A stretch of 64,000 nucleotides of DNA from Amblyomma americanum (Eukaryota > Arthropoda > Arachnida > Ixodida > Ixodidae). Made by a program: the position numbers and the translations under genes. Of the stretch, positions 1 to 9,390 are shown one piece after another; the first letter of the stretch is position 1; each line of letters begins with the position of its first letter. The notes below the pieces were generated by a model. That model saw nothing but the letters and a program-made list of their open reading frames with translations. It was not told where the DNA came from and made no database searches. The DNA lies in NCBI RefSeq assembly GCF_052857255.1, contig NC_135507.1:74059330-74123329 (forward strand), read 5' to 3'.

Positions 1-317
1 GGAGATTAGCCAGACGCTGGCCGGCTGTGAACGCTAGACGACGCCCGGAAAAGGTTACCGCGCACTTTGAAATACCGGTCGTTTGTTGACAGGACGTGGG
101 CCGGGAGCGTCGCGAATGTAGCTGATATGAGATGCCGGGGATGTCGTCTCAAGAGCGAAGAATGTTCGTAAGCTTCTAAAGTTGAAATGTTGTGCAGGCA
201 CGTCACTCAAAAGTGGAGGTCCGCGGATGCCAATTTTAGGCCACGTTCGGATGGTGTAACTTAAATGTAGTATAGTTTTCGGCGTGGGCGTAAAGACGCT
301 TAAAAGGCTTTCTCATC
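1..317. other. unique sequence, nothing recognised
   Basis: Mixed-composition sequence with no open frame longer than 70 codons and no repeat shared with the rest of the window that I could see. Confidence 0.5.
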
Positions 318-485
318 AGAGAAATATTTTTAATGCAAAAGCATTAGAAGTCTCGTTCACGAGGCTAATGGTGGAGGGGAAATCTCCCCTCTAAGGGTGA
401 TTTGGTTCGATACTTTTGACAAAAAGGCGCCTAAAGTAAACGGTAGATAGAGGAGAGCACACGAGACACGGATAGGCGCCACTTG
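318..485. repeat. family K repeat, degenerate, with tRNA-like head
   Basis: Opens with a near-palindrome 'ttaatgcaaaagcatta' (about 331-347). It is followed by a tRNA-like stretch in which 'ggtggaggggaaatctcccc' leads to a B-box-like 'ggttcgatac'. The same order of parts (short palindromic end next to a tRNA-like head) recurs near 52.6-52.75 kb and 58.0-58.3 kb, which is why I treat it as a repeat. Boundaries are uncertain. Confidence 0.35.
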
Positions 486-932
486 CAACTGAGAGTTTAT
501 TTCTCATTCCTCAGACAAAGTACAAAACACTAGACAAGTGTGTGTCTCGTTTGTTCTTCGGGCATCAGTGGCTGAACTCGCTGGTGCACAGTAATGAATA
601 CGAAAGCAAACAACAAAACAAGAACAATGAAGGACACGAGCCTCTTGTGGTGTACCTATTCACAGCCGTTGTTTTCTTGTTGGCTGTCACATGTACGCGG
701 TTTTGTTTCGTGCGAACTCGTTTTAAAGTTGGCCGTTTTGGTGTCTTTAGTTCAGGCGACATCGAAGGGAAAACCTCTGTTTTACCACGTGGCAAACATA
801 ACCTGTTCGGCCTCAGGTTAGCACCAGCAAAATCTACAAAGTATGCATTTTACTACATTCGAATCAGTGCGAAAGCAAGGATGCGTGCTACGTAGAAGAC
901 GACAATGAGCGGGCAGTGCCGCGGGACAGAGG
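486..932. other. unique sequence, nothing recognised
   Basis: Contains overlapping short open frames on both strands (for example 542-895) without recognisable motifs. They look like chance frames. Confidence 0.4.
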
Positions 933-970
933 CAACAACAACAACGACGACGACGACGACGACGACGACG

Positions 971-1028
<58 letters not shown>
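933..1028 (+). repeat. (AAC)n/(GAC)n trinucleotide microsatellite
   Basis: Alternating blocks of AAC and GAC triplets. The Asn/Asp runs in the forward frame and Cys/Arg runs in the reverse frame are products of the repeat, not evidence of a gene. Confidence 0.95.
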
Positions 1029-2080
1029 AGCGCTCGCGCTAGGCCAGCTTCTGGGGCATACACTAGACGATTTTGCTATGCTCTTAACCTCCGGATTAGT
1101 GCTTTAGCACTCTTAAAAATATTTCATTCTTAATAGAAGCTTGCGCACTTATTCTGCTAATGACGCAGTATCGTTTCGACGCAGACAAGCGGCACACTCC
1201 CGCAGAATATCAGCCCCGGTAGTTTGACGGCTACAACGTTTTTCTGAACTGACGACGAGGTCGTGAGATCGAATTCCGGCCGCAGTTGCGCATTTTGAAG
1301 CAGGCAAAATGCACGAGCACTACAGACTTCGGCGCGCACTAAAGGAGTCCAGGCGATCAAGAGTAACACAGAGCTACAATACGGCATGCGTCGTAGCTCA
1401 CGCGTAACATTAGCACGTAAAATCCTATTAACTAATTGCTAATGGACTTCCAAAGAAGGCAAAAGCGCAGCAATGGAGTGACGCGCTGCTTACTTTGGCC
1501 GCTTAGTTACATGCAGCAGGCTACCGGGCAGCCGTAGAAGCGGTCGTACGAATGAGCACTCGGTTGGAAACAGAACCCCTCAACAACCGCGCGGTGACTT
1601 ATGACAGACAAAAGAACCTCAGTACGGCTTCAGACCGCAGTAGCAAGCCGCGGTCCGCTCAAAAATGTGCACGTCGGATTCCGCACTATTACAACGCGAC
1701 CTTCGACCCTCACTCCCTCGACACGGGCGCAGTTCATCCTCCGACTCACGTGTCAGTCGTTTCTCTTGATCGTGTAGTAACGGCCACACCGCCGGCCGCG
1801 TATGTATACGCAATTAGCGGCCCCAGAAGCACGTGAGTGCCTGGTCACGTGACCACCTCTGTACGGCTTCCCGATGTAGCTAGCTTCGTCGAGGCACAAC
1901 TGCGTCACGTCCAGCATACGCATGTACTACTGCAGACAGCGTATACCAGCAGGCAGAGCGGCAAGCAGCTGGTAGCACTGAAGCCACGCCGCACGGTCGA
2001 TGGCCGGCCGTTTCTTTCCATCGCACGCCTCTCTTCCGATATAAACGAGCTCACTTCGGCCCCTTTATGGGCGGATCGTG
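1029..2080. other. unique sequence, nothing recognised
   Basis: Fairly GC-rich non-repetitive sequence. Short open frames on both strands (1552-1836, 1619-1813) have no recognisable domain. Confidence 0.4.
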
Positions 2081-2113
2081 CCCCCCCCCCCCCCCCCCCA
2101 AAAAAAAAAAAAA
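2081..2113 (+). repeat. poly-C followed by poly-A run (C19 A14)
   Basis: An uninterrupted run of 19 C is followed by 14 A. It is one of about a dozen long C or G runs in the window. Confidence 0.95.
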
Positions 2114-2797
2114 CACTGCCTTGTGTGCACACACGTCGCGAAGTACACGCGAGTGGCTTCACATCGGCTGTCTCCTCCTCTGTATACGCGGCAATAGCAG
2201 AGACAATAGGCGAGCTAAAGAGCGAAGGAGAAAATGGAGAAGGAGGGGGGGAGGGGGGGGAACGAGCAGCCCGTTTCGGAATCGATCGAATAAACAGGAG
2301 GAGGCGCGGCCTGGGAGACCTCCGGACCGTGACGAATGGGTTACACACCTGGCCGCGCGCTCGTGTCGCTACCCTCACCCTCTCTTCTTCCTCCTCTTCC
2401 TGCTGCTCTGCTCGTTTTTACTTTTCTTTCTTTTCTCTTTCTTTCCATCCATTCTCCTTCTCTTTCTCTCTCTCGCTCTCCGATGTACTCCTAACGTGGT
2501 GACTTCGATTTGCATGCCTCGTGTATAACCTTCTCTTAGTACATTGTCCTTCTTTATTTTGTTCCCTCGCTTGCGCAGGCAATCTTTTTCTTCGTTTTTG
2601 CGTCTTCTGTGTTCTGGTTGCCGAAATTACGCACGAGTGATCGTCTCCGCTGTCTCCATTCTCTTTGCGACGAGGGGTGCACCATCATTAGGAAGAACGT
2701 TGCGCTTCTGTCTGCGCTAGGTTTTCACCTCGCACGGGCCCGTGGGCTACGTGTCGCACTAGAAACGTGCAGTGTTTCGCGGGAGATACGAAGCATG
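2114..2797. other. unique sequence with pyrimidine-rich tract
   Basis: About 2380-2480 is strongly C/T-rich on the plus strand. The open frames 1837-2502 and 2067-2528 that cross it read as Ser/Phe/Leu-rich low complexity and are not convincing proteins. Confidence 0.4.
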
Positions 2798-3266
2798 CCC
2801 TTACAAAAGTTTCTTCACATAGTCTATAGGCTCTCCGTAGACGTTTATCGGTGAAGTCTGTAGACTTGCTGTATACACATCCTATAAACTAGTCTGTAGG
2901 CTATACAAACCCTATTCAGAGTCTACAGAAATCATACGTATTTGGCTATACACTTTCAGTAGACTTTTGTGTATAGACCATGAATATACGAAAAAAAAAT
3001 TGGCATAGGAAGGCTATAGATTCTATGAGAAGTCTTCAAGTTACTAACGTGTCATTAAACATTGCATAATAATGTTCCTACTGTTCAGTGACCGGTGCTA
3101 ACAGTCAATAAGTTTTGCATAAACGTGTTACTCATGCTCCTGTCATTACCGCTATCTTTGTAATCCTCCCTCATACAATAATACTCCGTTCTTGGAGCCT
3201 GTGAAGCGATATGAATAAATAAATAAATAAATAAAGAGACAGTCTACAGACCATTTTTTGTAAGGG
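2798..3266. mobile_element. CCCTTA-ended TIR element, copy 1
   Basis: Starts 'cccttacaaaa' (2798) and ends 'ttttttgtaaggg' (3266), a terminal inverted repeat. The interior is packed with variants of the 10-bp palindrome gtctatagac, such as agtctatagg, gtctgtagac and agtctacag. Two more copies with the same ends and interior lie at 9564-9842 and 61294-62395. No coding capacity, so it is non-autonomous (MITE or foldback-like). A LINE-like 3' end (about 3041-3236) appears to be nested in it. No clear target duplication is visible. Confidence 0.75.
3041..3236 (+). mobile_element. LINE 3' end with (AATA)n tail, nested
   Basis: A non-coding stretch ending in 'cttggagcctgtgaagc' and then (aata)n at 3214-3236, typical of the 3' end of a CR1/L2-type non-LTR retrotransposon. 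The motif-rich TIR element resumes directly after the tail ('agacagtctacagacc'). The start is approximate and no ORF remains. The LINE clade is inferred from tail form only. Confidence 0.5.
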
Positions 3267-3412
3267 AAGGCGTCTCAGTCAGCCAGCTAGGACCGAATCC
3301 ACATGCACCGCTCCCACGTGCAAGGAACGGCTCGGAGCTTATGTCCAGTGCCCATTATGCCTACCGAACCACAGGTATGCTGTACGCAGACAAGATAAGT
3401 TGAGGCAAGAAC

Positions 3413-3620
3413 TCGCTATAGTCGGAATAGAACTCGATAACGAAGCGGCAAATGCCTCCCAAAGGAGCCCGGCCAGCCAATGATGTCGACCGATTTTCAT
3501 GACGTCACGGTTAATATGTGGTAAACCGTGTGTAACGCTAGTGTGACAGGGGATTAACTGCGAATTAAGCCCCATGTCATGAAAACCTGTGAACGCCATT
3601 GGCATCTGCCATTATTCAGG
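3413..3620. mobile_element. family M2 TIR element, partial
   Basis: Begins with 'ctatagtcggaatagaac' and carries 'ccaatgatgtcgaccgattt', matching the left parts of the copies at 39155-39796 and 52051-52298. The right terminal repeat is not recognisable here, so the copy is truncated or eroded. Confidence 0.55.
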
Positions 3621-4550
3621 AAGGGAAGTGCTAAGATAATTGCATACAACCCCCCCTCCTCCCCCGCCTATAACGCTAACCCAATACTATTAAGATCAGA
3701 TAACCGCATAGAGCTCATTATCAAGTCCACTGCACGTCCCAGTTGGATAAGGTTCCCTGCAAGAAAAAAGTGAACATGGATGTTTTCTTCATTACGAAAT
3801 GCAGCGGCTGCCGTTAAACTAACCTAAACTGAACTACAAAACTGCTGGTGTGCGTCAGGCTATAGTTTAAAGCACCCCTTTTTCCCCCATGATGTGCATT
3901 CCAGAATTCTCGTCTGGAAGAAATAACGCGAAATTGAACTGAGTCAGGTCGACGCCATTTGACCCCCGCAGGAAACTCCACGTTTAGCGCTCAACGACAA
4001 CAAGTACACAACTTCGCCGAGCAAATGCCTTCCGCTGACGTCACAGAGCTCGTCGGCATGTCGGCGAACCACAAACACGGTGAAACTCCGACTGTTTGTC
4101 TATTCCACTTATCGCCACTTGTTTCGCTGCCTGAATCGTAGAAGGTATGGCATGGTGCGCCATCTGCAATACAGGTATATGTATTTTATTTAAATTTACA
4201 CGTACTGCCAACACTTTGCAAGGCCTCGAGCAGGAGTGGGCAGGTATAATATATACAAACGGTAACGGGAGGTTGAACAGAACGCACTTACAGATAAACA
4301 CGCACTGGCTAAAACATACTTTATATATTTAAGGGGAAAAAAAGTTAACAGACAGGCGAAAACAACGGATCAAACTCGGCTTTGGTGGCACAGATATCTC
4401 TTATCAGTTCAGTTCACAAGGAAACAAGCTATTAAAGAGCAAACAGTAACGACAAAAGGTAGGATGAAAACATTGAAGCATCATAAAAATATGAATGCCC
4501 AAGTCTAGAAGGAAAACAACTGAAACAATATTAAAATATGTTGCCTTAAC
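3621..4550. other. unique sequence, nothing recognised
   Basis: AT-leaning sequence. Short frames (3959-4141, 4041-4301, 4147-4332) overlap each other and show no family features. Confidence 0.4.
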
Positions 4551-4812
4551 CACTCTGCGGTGGCTCAGTGGTTAAGGCAATCATCTACTGATCCGGAGTA
4601 CCTGGATTTCAACCCAGCCGCGGCGGCAGCGTTTCGACGGAGGTGAAACGCAAAAGGCGCCCGTGTGCTGTGCGATGTCAGTGCACGTTAAAGATCCCCA
4701 TGTGGTCGAAATTATTCCGAAGCCCTCCACTACGGCACCTCTTTCTTCATTTCTTCTCTCACTCCCTCATTTATCCCTTCCTTTACGGCGCGGTTCAGAT
4801 GTAAAACACAAG
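4551..4812 (+). mobile_element. Ruka-like SINE, 3' truncated
   Basis: tRNA-like head with A-box 'tggctcagtgg' and a weak B-box ('ggatttcaacccagccgcgg'). The SINE body follows ('gtgctgtgcgatgtcagtgc', then 'gccctccactacggcacctc') and reaches 'ttacggcgcggttcag'. The usual ending (gagacagatactgcgccatt plus ATT tail) is missing. Known family: tRNA-derived tick SINE transcribed by Pol III and moved by LINE machinery. It has no product of its own. Confidence 0.9.
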
Positions 4813-6206
4813 TGAAAGACCATTTCTGTTTGAAATAACCTGATAAAAGAAAACAATTACAAGGCACTAAAACCCGTAGGAAAGGAGGTTCCGCGGTATC
4901 GAAAATCAGATTACAAGACATTTTACGATTCTTTCAGCAGCAGCGATTATCACAAATCGTCGCTCCGATACACGAACAGTGTAGTGTGAATTCGACTTGC
5001 GATTTGATGGCGGCCCCTTGATATCTTCCAAAGCGGTGCACAGTACTTCCGAGACAGCCCAGTCTTAAGCTGAGTGGCGTACGGAATATGGCGTCGCTCA
5101 GCCCGTCGCCCGTGCGACACATGGCGCGAACGGTATCCCTTGTTTCTTTCTTTTTCTTTTTTTTTCGCGTATATACTCGGAGAAGCTCGACGCCGTGAGC
5201 TCACTCGGGCGAGCCGCTCGCCGATTCGGCGACGAGCCCCGTAACGACGTGAGGACGAGTGCGAGTACGGAAGCGACGCGCTGGGCGCTCTAACGTGATG
5301 AGCGTGAATGGGGAGGCGACGGCGGTGCTATTAGGTTCCCAGCAGCCGGGGGCGTCGGCAGCCCCAGGCGCACTGCCCAATGAAGCGCATCTGAAACTAG
5401 GAAGCGGCGACGGGTGCTTACGGAACGTCGACTCGCGACGATGTGCGTTGCTTTTTTGGGTTTTCTTTTTTTTTTTCCTTGCTTGTTCGCTTCTTTCCTG
5501 TTCAGTGTGGACCGTCACAAATGACATACGCGACTGGCTTGACTAAGTGATTAGGATCTGCGCTGAGGCGGCCCTTGCTGTCGGCGCGCTCGCGGGCGGA
5601 ACTCCGCCTCCTAATTTCGACTGATTTTTTTTTCTTTGTTCTGAGGCTGTTCAGCCGTGCCGTATGCGTAGCTCTTCTATGTGCTGGCGCAGTTCGTACC
5701 CGTGGGCGCCTAGAGCAGACCTCTTTAATGCAGCCGCCTGTAGTCAGTTCTGTGCATCCATGCACATCGAGATCGCGACGGTAAATGACCAGCCAGTATG
5801 TATGGACGCACAGGCGGATGGCGCAGCTTAGAACTGCGGTAAAGGCTTCTTCAGTTTAATTGTGATGCGTAAGTGAGGTTCTCTGCAGGTGCCTTTTTCC
5901 CCAGCACTGCAAGTCTATATGAGCTGCCGGCGCGGTCAAAAGTGGCCATCACTTTTAAACCCATTCTCGGAGGCGCGCTTCAGCAATGGCGATGAGTTTG
6001 GAGCACAAGCGAACTATTAGGGTAAGGAAAAATTACCGGCATAGCTACTCAGAAACAGTAGAGAAATGCGGTAGGGTTTCAACCTAGTTAAACCCAGTAG
6101 ACGTGCGAAGGCATGTGTTCAATATTCGCCTCTTCTTCCCGGCATTTGAATGTGCGCGCAGCCGTATTTCTCGCTCTTCATCTTCGCACCCTCTCTCCGC
6201 TCGGCG
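4813..6206. other. unique sequence, GC-rich in 5.17-5.77 kb
   Basis: No repeat or gene recognised. About 5170-5770 is GC-rich with small self-complementary stretches such as 'gagccgctcgccgattcggc' and T-runs. It could be promoter-proximal sequence, but no transcript feature can be shown. Confidence 0.4.
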
Positions 6207-6285
6207 GCAGCTGGCGCGATGCCCTACTCCCATTGGCTGCAGCTGGCGCGACGCCCTACTCCCATTGGCTGCAGCTGGCGCGACG
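6207..6285 (+). repeat. 32-bp minisatellite, about 2.5 units
   Basis: Direct repeats of a 32-bp unit beginning 'gcagctggcgcgaygcccta' at 6207 and 6239, with a third partial unit from 6271. A diverged relative of the flanking sequence (6280-6440) occurs at 53140-53255, including 'cacaagattattg' and 'aaaa' spacing. The minisatellite therefore sits inside a dispersed repeat. Confidence 0.85.
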
Positions 6286-6440
6286 CTGCTCCGGACTATC
6301 TCGAGTTTATCCGAGTTACTCTGAGGCTTTACACAAGATTATTGGTTGGGTTTGACTGCGTTAAGTACGGCTTTCGCACTAAAACACTTTTACATTTCTG
6401 TCGTGCGGGTAGTGGCTTGAAAATTTCAAGCGCCGACTGT
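6286..6440 (+). repeat. dispersed repeat shared with 53.14-53.26 kb
   Basis: The stretch from 'gcgcgacgctgctccg' through 'ggctttacacaagattattg' to 'cgcactaaaacac' is paralleled at 53140-53255 ('gcgcgacgctcctccg', 'ggcttcacacaagattattg'). No coding signal. The element type is unknown. Confidence 0.6.
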
Positions 6441-6589
6441 GCCCTTTAAGTACGGTTTTGCCTAAAACTGCATACGTCGCTGCGCGAGTTGCCATTATTA
6501 GGAATTAGGGGCAGCGCCCGTCCAGCGCCGCTAAGTTCAGCGACCTGTCACCGTCTGTTCTGCAGGCACCCCGTCATTGCCTTTCTTTC

Positions 6590-7165
6590 TTCCGTCATAA
6601 ATGATGTCAACGCGCTATTTTTTATGGATGTCTAGATGGAAGGTAGGAGCGTCCCCTTTGAAACGGGGTGATGGCAGTTGCCACCGTGCTCAGCTTTTTT
6701 TCCTTTATTTTTGTTTAACTGTGTTGTAAGGTGTTAAAATTTCGCCATTTTCTTTAAATACGTCTTCCTAAACTTTTAACCTTATGTCACCTCTCTGCTT
6801 TTGAGCCACCAATCTTCCAATCGCTCTTTGCTGATTTCCACCGCAGATTTATTTACATTAATATTGTTATACCTAACCCTGGGCCTCAGGAAGAGTGACT
6901 GCGCCAGCTTGACATCGGGATGAATACCATCACGTTTTAGTATGAGGTGTTCAATTGTTTCTACAGATTTACCGCACCAAGCCCATGCGTCATCTTCTTG
7001 GTTAAATTTCTTTTTGTAGCTGCGCGTTCTAAGACGTCCTGACCTAGCTTCAAAGAGTAGGGCACTGCCTCTTGAGTTATCATAAAACGCTTCCTTCCTG
7101 ATATGATGTTTCCAGTATCGATATAGTTCTAAACTATGCTTCTTTTCCACTGAATTTATCCAATT
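6590..7165 (-). mobile_element. I-like LINE, 3' end with ORF2 C-terminus
   Basis: Minus-strand coding remnant (6782-7150) followed by a 3' untranslated stretch containing 'gcacggtggcaactgccatc' and 'ccccgtttcaaaggggacgc'. I associate these with tick non-LTR elements of the I/LOA group from memory. 5' truncated. The 3' boundary is approximate. Confidence 0.7.
6782..7150 (-). pseudogene. LINE ORF2 C-terminal remnant (122 codons)
   Basis: The C-terminal part of a non-LTR retrotransposon polyprotein. The stretch 'SGRLRTRSYKKKF' is followed by 'WCGKSVETIEHLIL'. Active relatives carry a C-x2-C-x(n)-H-x(n)-C zinc-knuckle-like motif here (compare CDGCGAVETLEHLLLRC at 11.7 kb). In this copy only one Cys of the first pair remains (AWAWCGK) and the last Cys position reads Arg (LILKRDG), so the motif is broken. 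The initiating Met is accidental because the element is 5' truncated. Not a host gene. Confidence 0.7.
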
Positions 7166-7684
7166 TTTACCTTCCGCGTTTTTAACCTATCGTTTAATGC
7201 TATGTCTTTCTCCGGCCTCGTGTCTGGCATACTTAATGTTTGAAGTCATGTTTAAAGTCATGTGCCACGTGGTGGTAGCCAAGAGAACTAGAAGCGCTTG
7301 TCCTGCTAGTGAGATCACGTAAAACCCCAACTCGATGGACACATCCTAGACGTACGGGCGGAGCGCCTGCGCGCGCACGGGCGTACGCTGGGGCCTGTCT
7401 GCGCATGCGCAAGGCGCGTCGCGCGAGCAGACGCGAGCGGGGCGCAGAGAGCTGTGCGTGGCATTTCTCACCCAAACTAGAGCTCCTAGATGCAGGTGTT
7501 TCACGCGCCTCTAACGCGCCTCAAATGCACGGTCTGGGGAGCAAAACACAAATAAAACGACGAGGTGAACTAAGCGCCTGCGCAGCACGCTATGTCTCAA
7601 GAAATGAGAGCGCGACGTTTATTCTAACCGTCGTCTGTGAAGGGACCCATTCCAGCTCGAGCGCCGGATGAGGTCAAAATTTGA
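7166..7684. other. unique sequence, GC-rich
   Basis: CpG-rich around 7330-7460 with overlapping Arg/Ala-rich frames on both strands (7233-7475, 7309-7671). The pattern reflects base composition rather than a gene. No repeat recognised. Confidence 0.4.
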
Positions 7685-8020
7685 TCCCCGTACTGCCTGC
7701 AGTCACTCAGGGGATGAACTGCTAAGCATGATCAATGACTTAGGCAGAACAGAACGATAAGTCTAAAAAGTGCAGAAAATTAACGTATTGTTCAAGAACC
7801 TCGCAAGGGAACAGCAGTTTACGATTGGCAGCGACGAGCTGGAAATGGTAAAAGAATACGCTTGCTTAGTGCAGGTAGTGGCCGCAGATCCGGGCCACGA
7901 GAGTGAAATAACTAGAAGAGTTAGAATGGGGTGGAGCGCATATGGCAGGTTCTCTCAGATCACGAATGCCAGTTTGCCAATATAGCGAAAGATAAAACTA
8001 TACAACAGCTGTATCTTACT
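7685..8020 (+). mobile_element. RTE-like LINE, part 1 (upstream of PLE insertion)
   Basis: From 'cactcaggggatgaactg' to 'caacagctgtatcttact'. It encodes the end of the RT domain of an RTE/BovB-like endonuclease-reverse transcriptase (see 7770-7985). The same element resumes at about 8361 after a minus-strand insertion. The copy at 47315-47815 shows the uninterrupted order. Confidence 0.85.
7770..7985 (+). pseudogene. RTE-like RT remnant (71 codons)
   Basis: Reads 'FKNLAREQQFTIGSDELEMV' and then 'GHESEITRRVRMGWSAYGRF'. This is the conserved region downstream of the RT active site in RTE-type LINEs (pattern E.TRRIRMGWSAFGR). The frame stops just after 'ITNASLPI', where functional elements continue. 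The homologous plus-strand remnant at 33980-34246 carries the same motif as RRIRMGWSAYG. Not functional. Confidence 0.8.
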
Positions 8021-8360
8021 AGTATTTAAAGTCTAGGGTTCGACGGAATCCCGTCTGGCGGGGAAAATTCATACTGATGAAGAAAACATACACTCGCCAA
8101 GGTTCAAAGAAAATAAGAAGGAATTGACGTTTCGGCGCCCGTACGGGTGCCTTGATCACAAAGAAGCGAAGGACGGGCAGGTGAGCTATATATGGGCAGT
8201 TTTTTGAAGGGTGCGCAGGTATATCTCTGGGAGATTGCCACGGGTCCGGTTAATCGTGTTTGGCGTGGATTGAATGCACAATGATTCTATGAGAAGGCGT
8301 TTTGGTAATGATTTTTCCTTTGCAATTACACGTGCTGCGTCCCAGTCCCACCTTTGGGGA
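8021..8360 (-). mobile_element. Penelope-like element fragment inside RTE LINE
   Basis: Minus-strand insertion between RTE parts. It encodes the last 60 or so residues of a PLE polyprotein (8186-8368). After the stop codon it continues into a terminal region containing 'ggcacccgtacgggcgccga' plus 'aacgtc', the stem-II and GAAAC/GTC part of the hammerhead-ribozyme motif known from PLE terminal repeats. Most of the element (RT domain, upstream repeat) is absent. Bounds are set by where RTE homology stops ('tatcttact') and resumes ('catggaggctgacgaa'). No clean target duplication was seen. Confidence 0.75.
8124..8163 (-). ncRNA. decayed hammerhead-ribozyme-like motif of PLE
   Basis: On the minus strand 'gtgatca' precedes the hairpin GGCACCCG-TA-CGGGCGCC, followed by 'gaaacgtc'. 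The type-I hammerhead core is CTGATGA, stem II, GAAA, stem III, then cleavage after NUH. Here stem II and GAAAC-GTC are kept with one stem mismatch (A opposite C), but the CTGATGA box reads GTGATCA. Two changes hit core positions, so I infer an inactive fossil. Assignment depends on its position next to the PLE coding tail. Confidence 0.55.
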
Positions 8361-8368
8361 AAAACCAT
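8186..8368 (-). pseudogene. PLE polyprotein C-terminus (GIY-YIG domain tail)
   Basis: Residues 7-50 read 'WDWDAARVIAKEKSLPKRLL', then 'IESLCIQSTPNTINRTRGNL', then 'PEIYLRTL'. The end of the PLE GIY-YIG endonuclease has this layout: an acidic/aromatic D-x-A-x-V-I start, R-L-x-E-S with the catalytic Glu, Asn-rich stretch, then G-x-L-P-x-x-Y. The Glu of 'IES' is present. The first codons probably overlap flanking RTE sequence. It is a 3' fragment without RT, so non-functional. Confidence 0.75.
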
Positions 8369-8775
8369 GGAGGCTGACGAAGAGGGTTCAGCTTAAGATA
8401 AAAACAGTGCAGCGAGCTGTGGAAAGGATAATGATAGGTGTAACGTTAAGAGACCGGGATCGGGCAGAGTGGGTGAGGGAACAAACGGGGGGTTAACGGC
8501 ATTCTAGTCGAAATCAAGAGAAAGAAATGGGCTTGGACAGGGCATGTACTGCGAAGGCAAGATAACCGCTGGTCCTTGAGGGTAACGGAGTGGATTCCAA
8601 GAGAAGGCAAGCGTAGCAGGGAGCGGCAGAAAGTTACGTGGGCGGATGAGATTAAGAAGTTTGCGGGGATACGGTGGCCGCGGCTGGCGCTCGACAGAAG
8701 GGTTAATTGGAGAGACATGGGAGAGGCCTCTGCCAAGCGGTGGGCGTAGTCAGGCTGATGACGATGACGACGACC
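8361..8775 (+). mobile_element. RTE-like LINE, part 2 with (GATGAC)n-type 3' end
   Basis: Resumes the RTE element: 'VQLKIKTVQRAVERIMIGVT' (8385-8444) and then the region coding 'KKWAWTGHVLRRQD'-like sequence in shifted frames, to 'ggcgtagtcaggctgatgac' and a short GATGAC-type tail at 8755-8775. Frames are broken by stops (for example after 'REQTGG'). The same 3' end is seen at 39313-39685 and 47315-47815. Confidence 0.85.
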
Positions 8776-9390
8776 ATGGCTCCCTGCAAGTGTTTATACA
8801 TGAGGTTGCATAAGCGTATCCTTATAGTTAGGCACCTCATGTTCGCCTTGGGTTTTCTAGATGGAGGGCTGGTACTTCGGATTTTTGCTTGTTTTCTGTT
8901 TGTGTGGCAAGTGGCTATGCCGCAGTTTCTCACGTATTCACAAACCAGGAAGGCGTAACGTTAAAACAAAAATCTTTAAGCATTTATAACTGCGTGGACC
9001 GAGACATATAGTTAATCGGAGCGGATGGGTCGATTGAAGTAGTCGAGACATACTATAATGTAGAGGCCGACGGAAGGCTTCCTCAGGGAATGAGACGTAA
9101 ACCAGACGAGGATCAGTTTGTTGAAGACACGGATGAGCTATGTACTCAGCGGTATCGCGCAAGACAGAAGGTGATGAGACCAATACAATTCCCTAGACAA
9201 TAGACAAATCACAAGCATATGGAAACCGAAACTCATGCTACGAATATACAGACCCGCATAGCTTCAGACAGGGCCGCGGTGGTCGCCTGCTTTGCAATCC
9301 GCGTGTGATGAGTCAACGAATTCATGTTAACGCGTGGACGGCTCTCTATCCGCGAGGCGGTTCCTCATGAAGCTGTAGTGCAAAAATGAA
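8776..9390. other. unique sequence, nothing recognised
   Basis: Three short overlapping frames (8703-8933, 8707-8958, 8938-9183) without motifs. The frame at 8707-8958 starts inside the RTE tail. Confidence 0.4.

Noticed and set aside
933..1028. Asn/Asp-rich and Cys/Arg-rich frames suggesting a low-complexity protein
   Set aside because: They exist only because of AAC/GAC repeats, and both strands give equally long frames.
1837..2502. 221-codon plus-strand frame
   Set aside because: It crosses a C19-A14 run and a pyrimidine-rich tract. There is no domain and competing frames of similar length exist on both strands.
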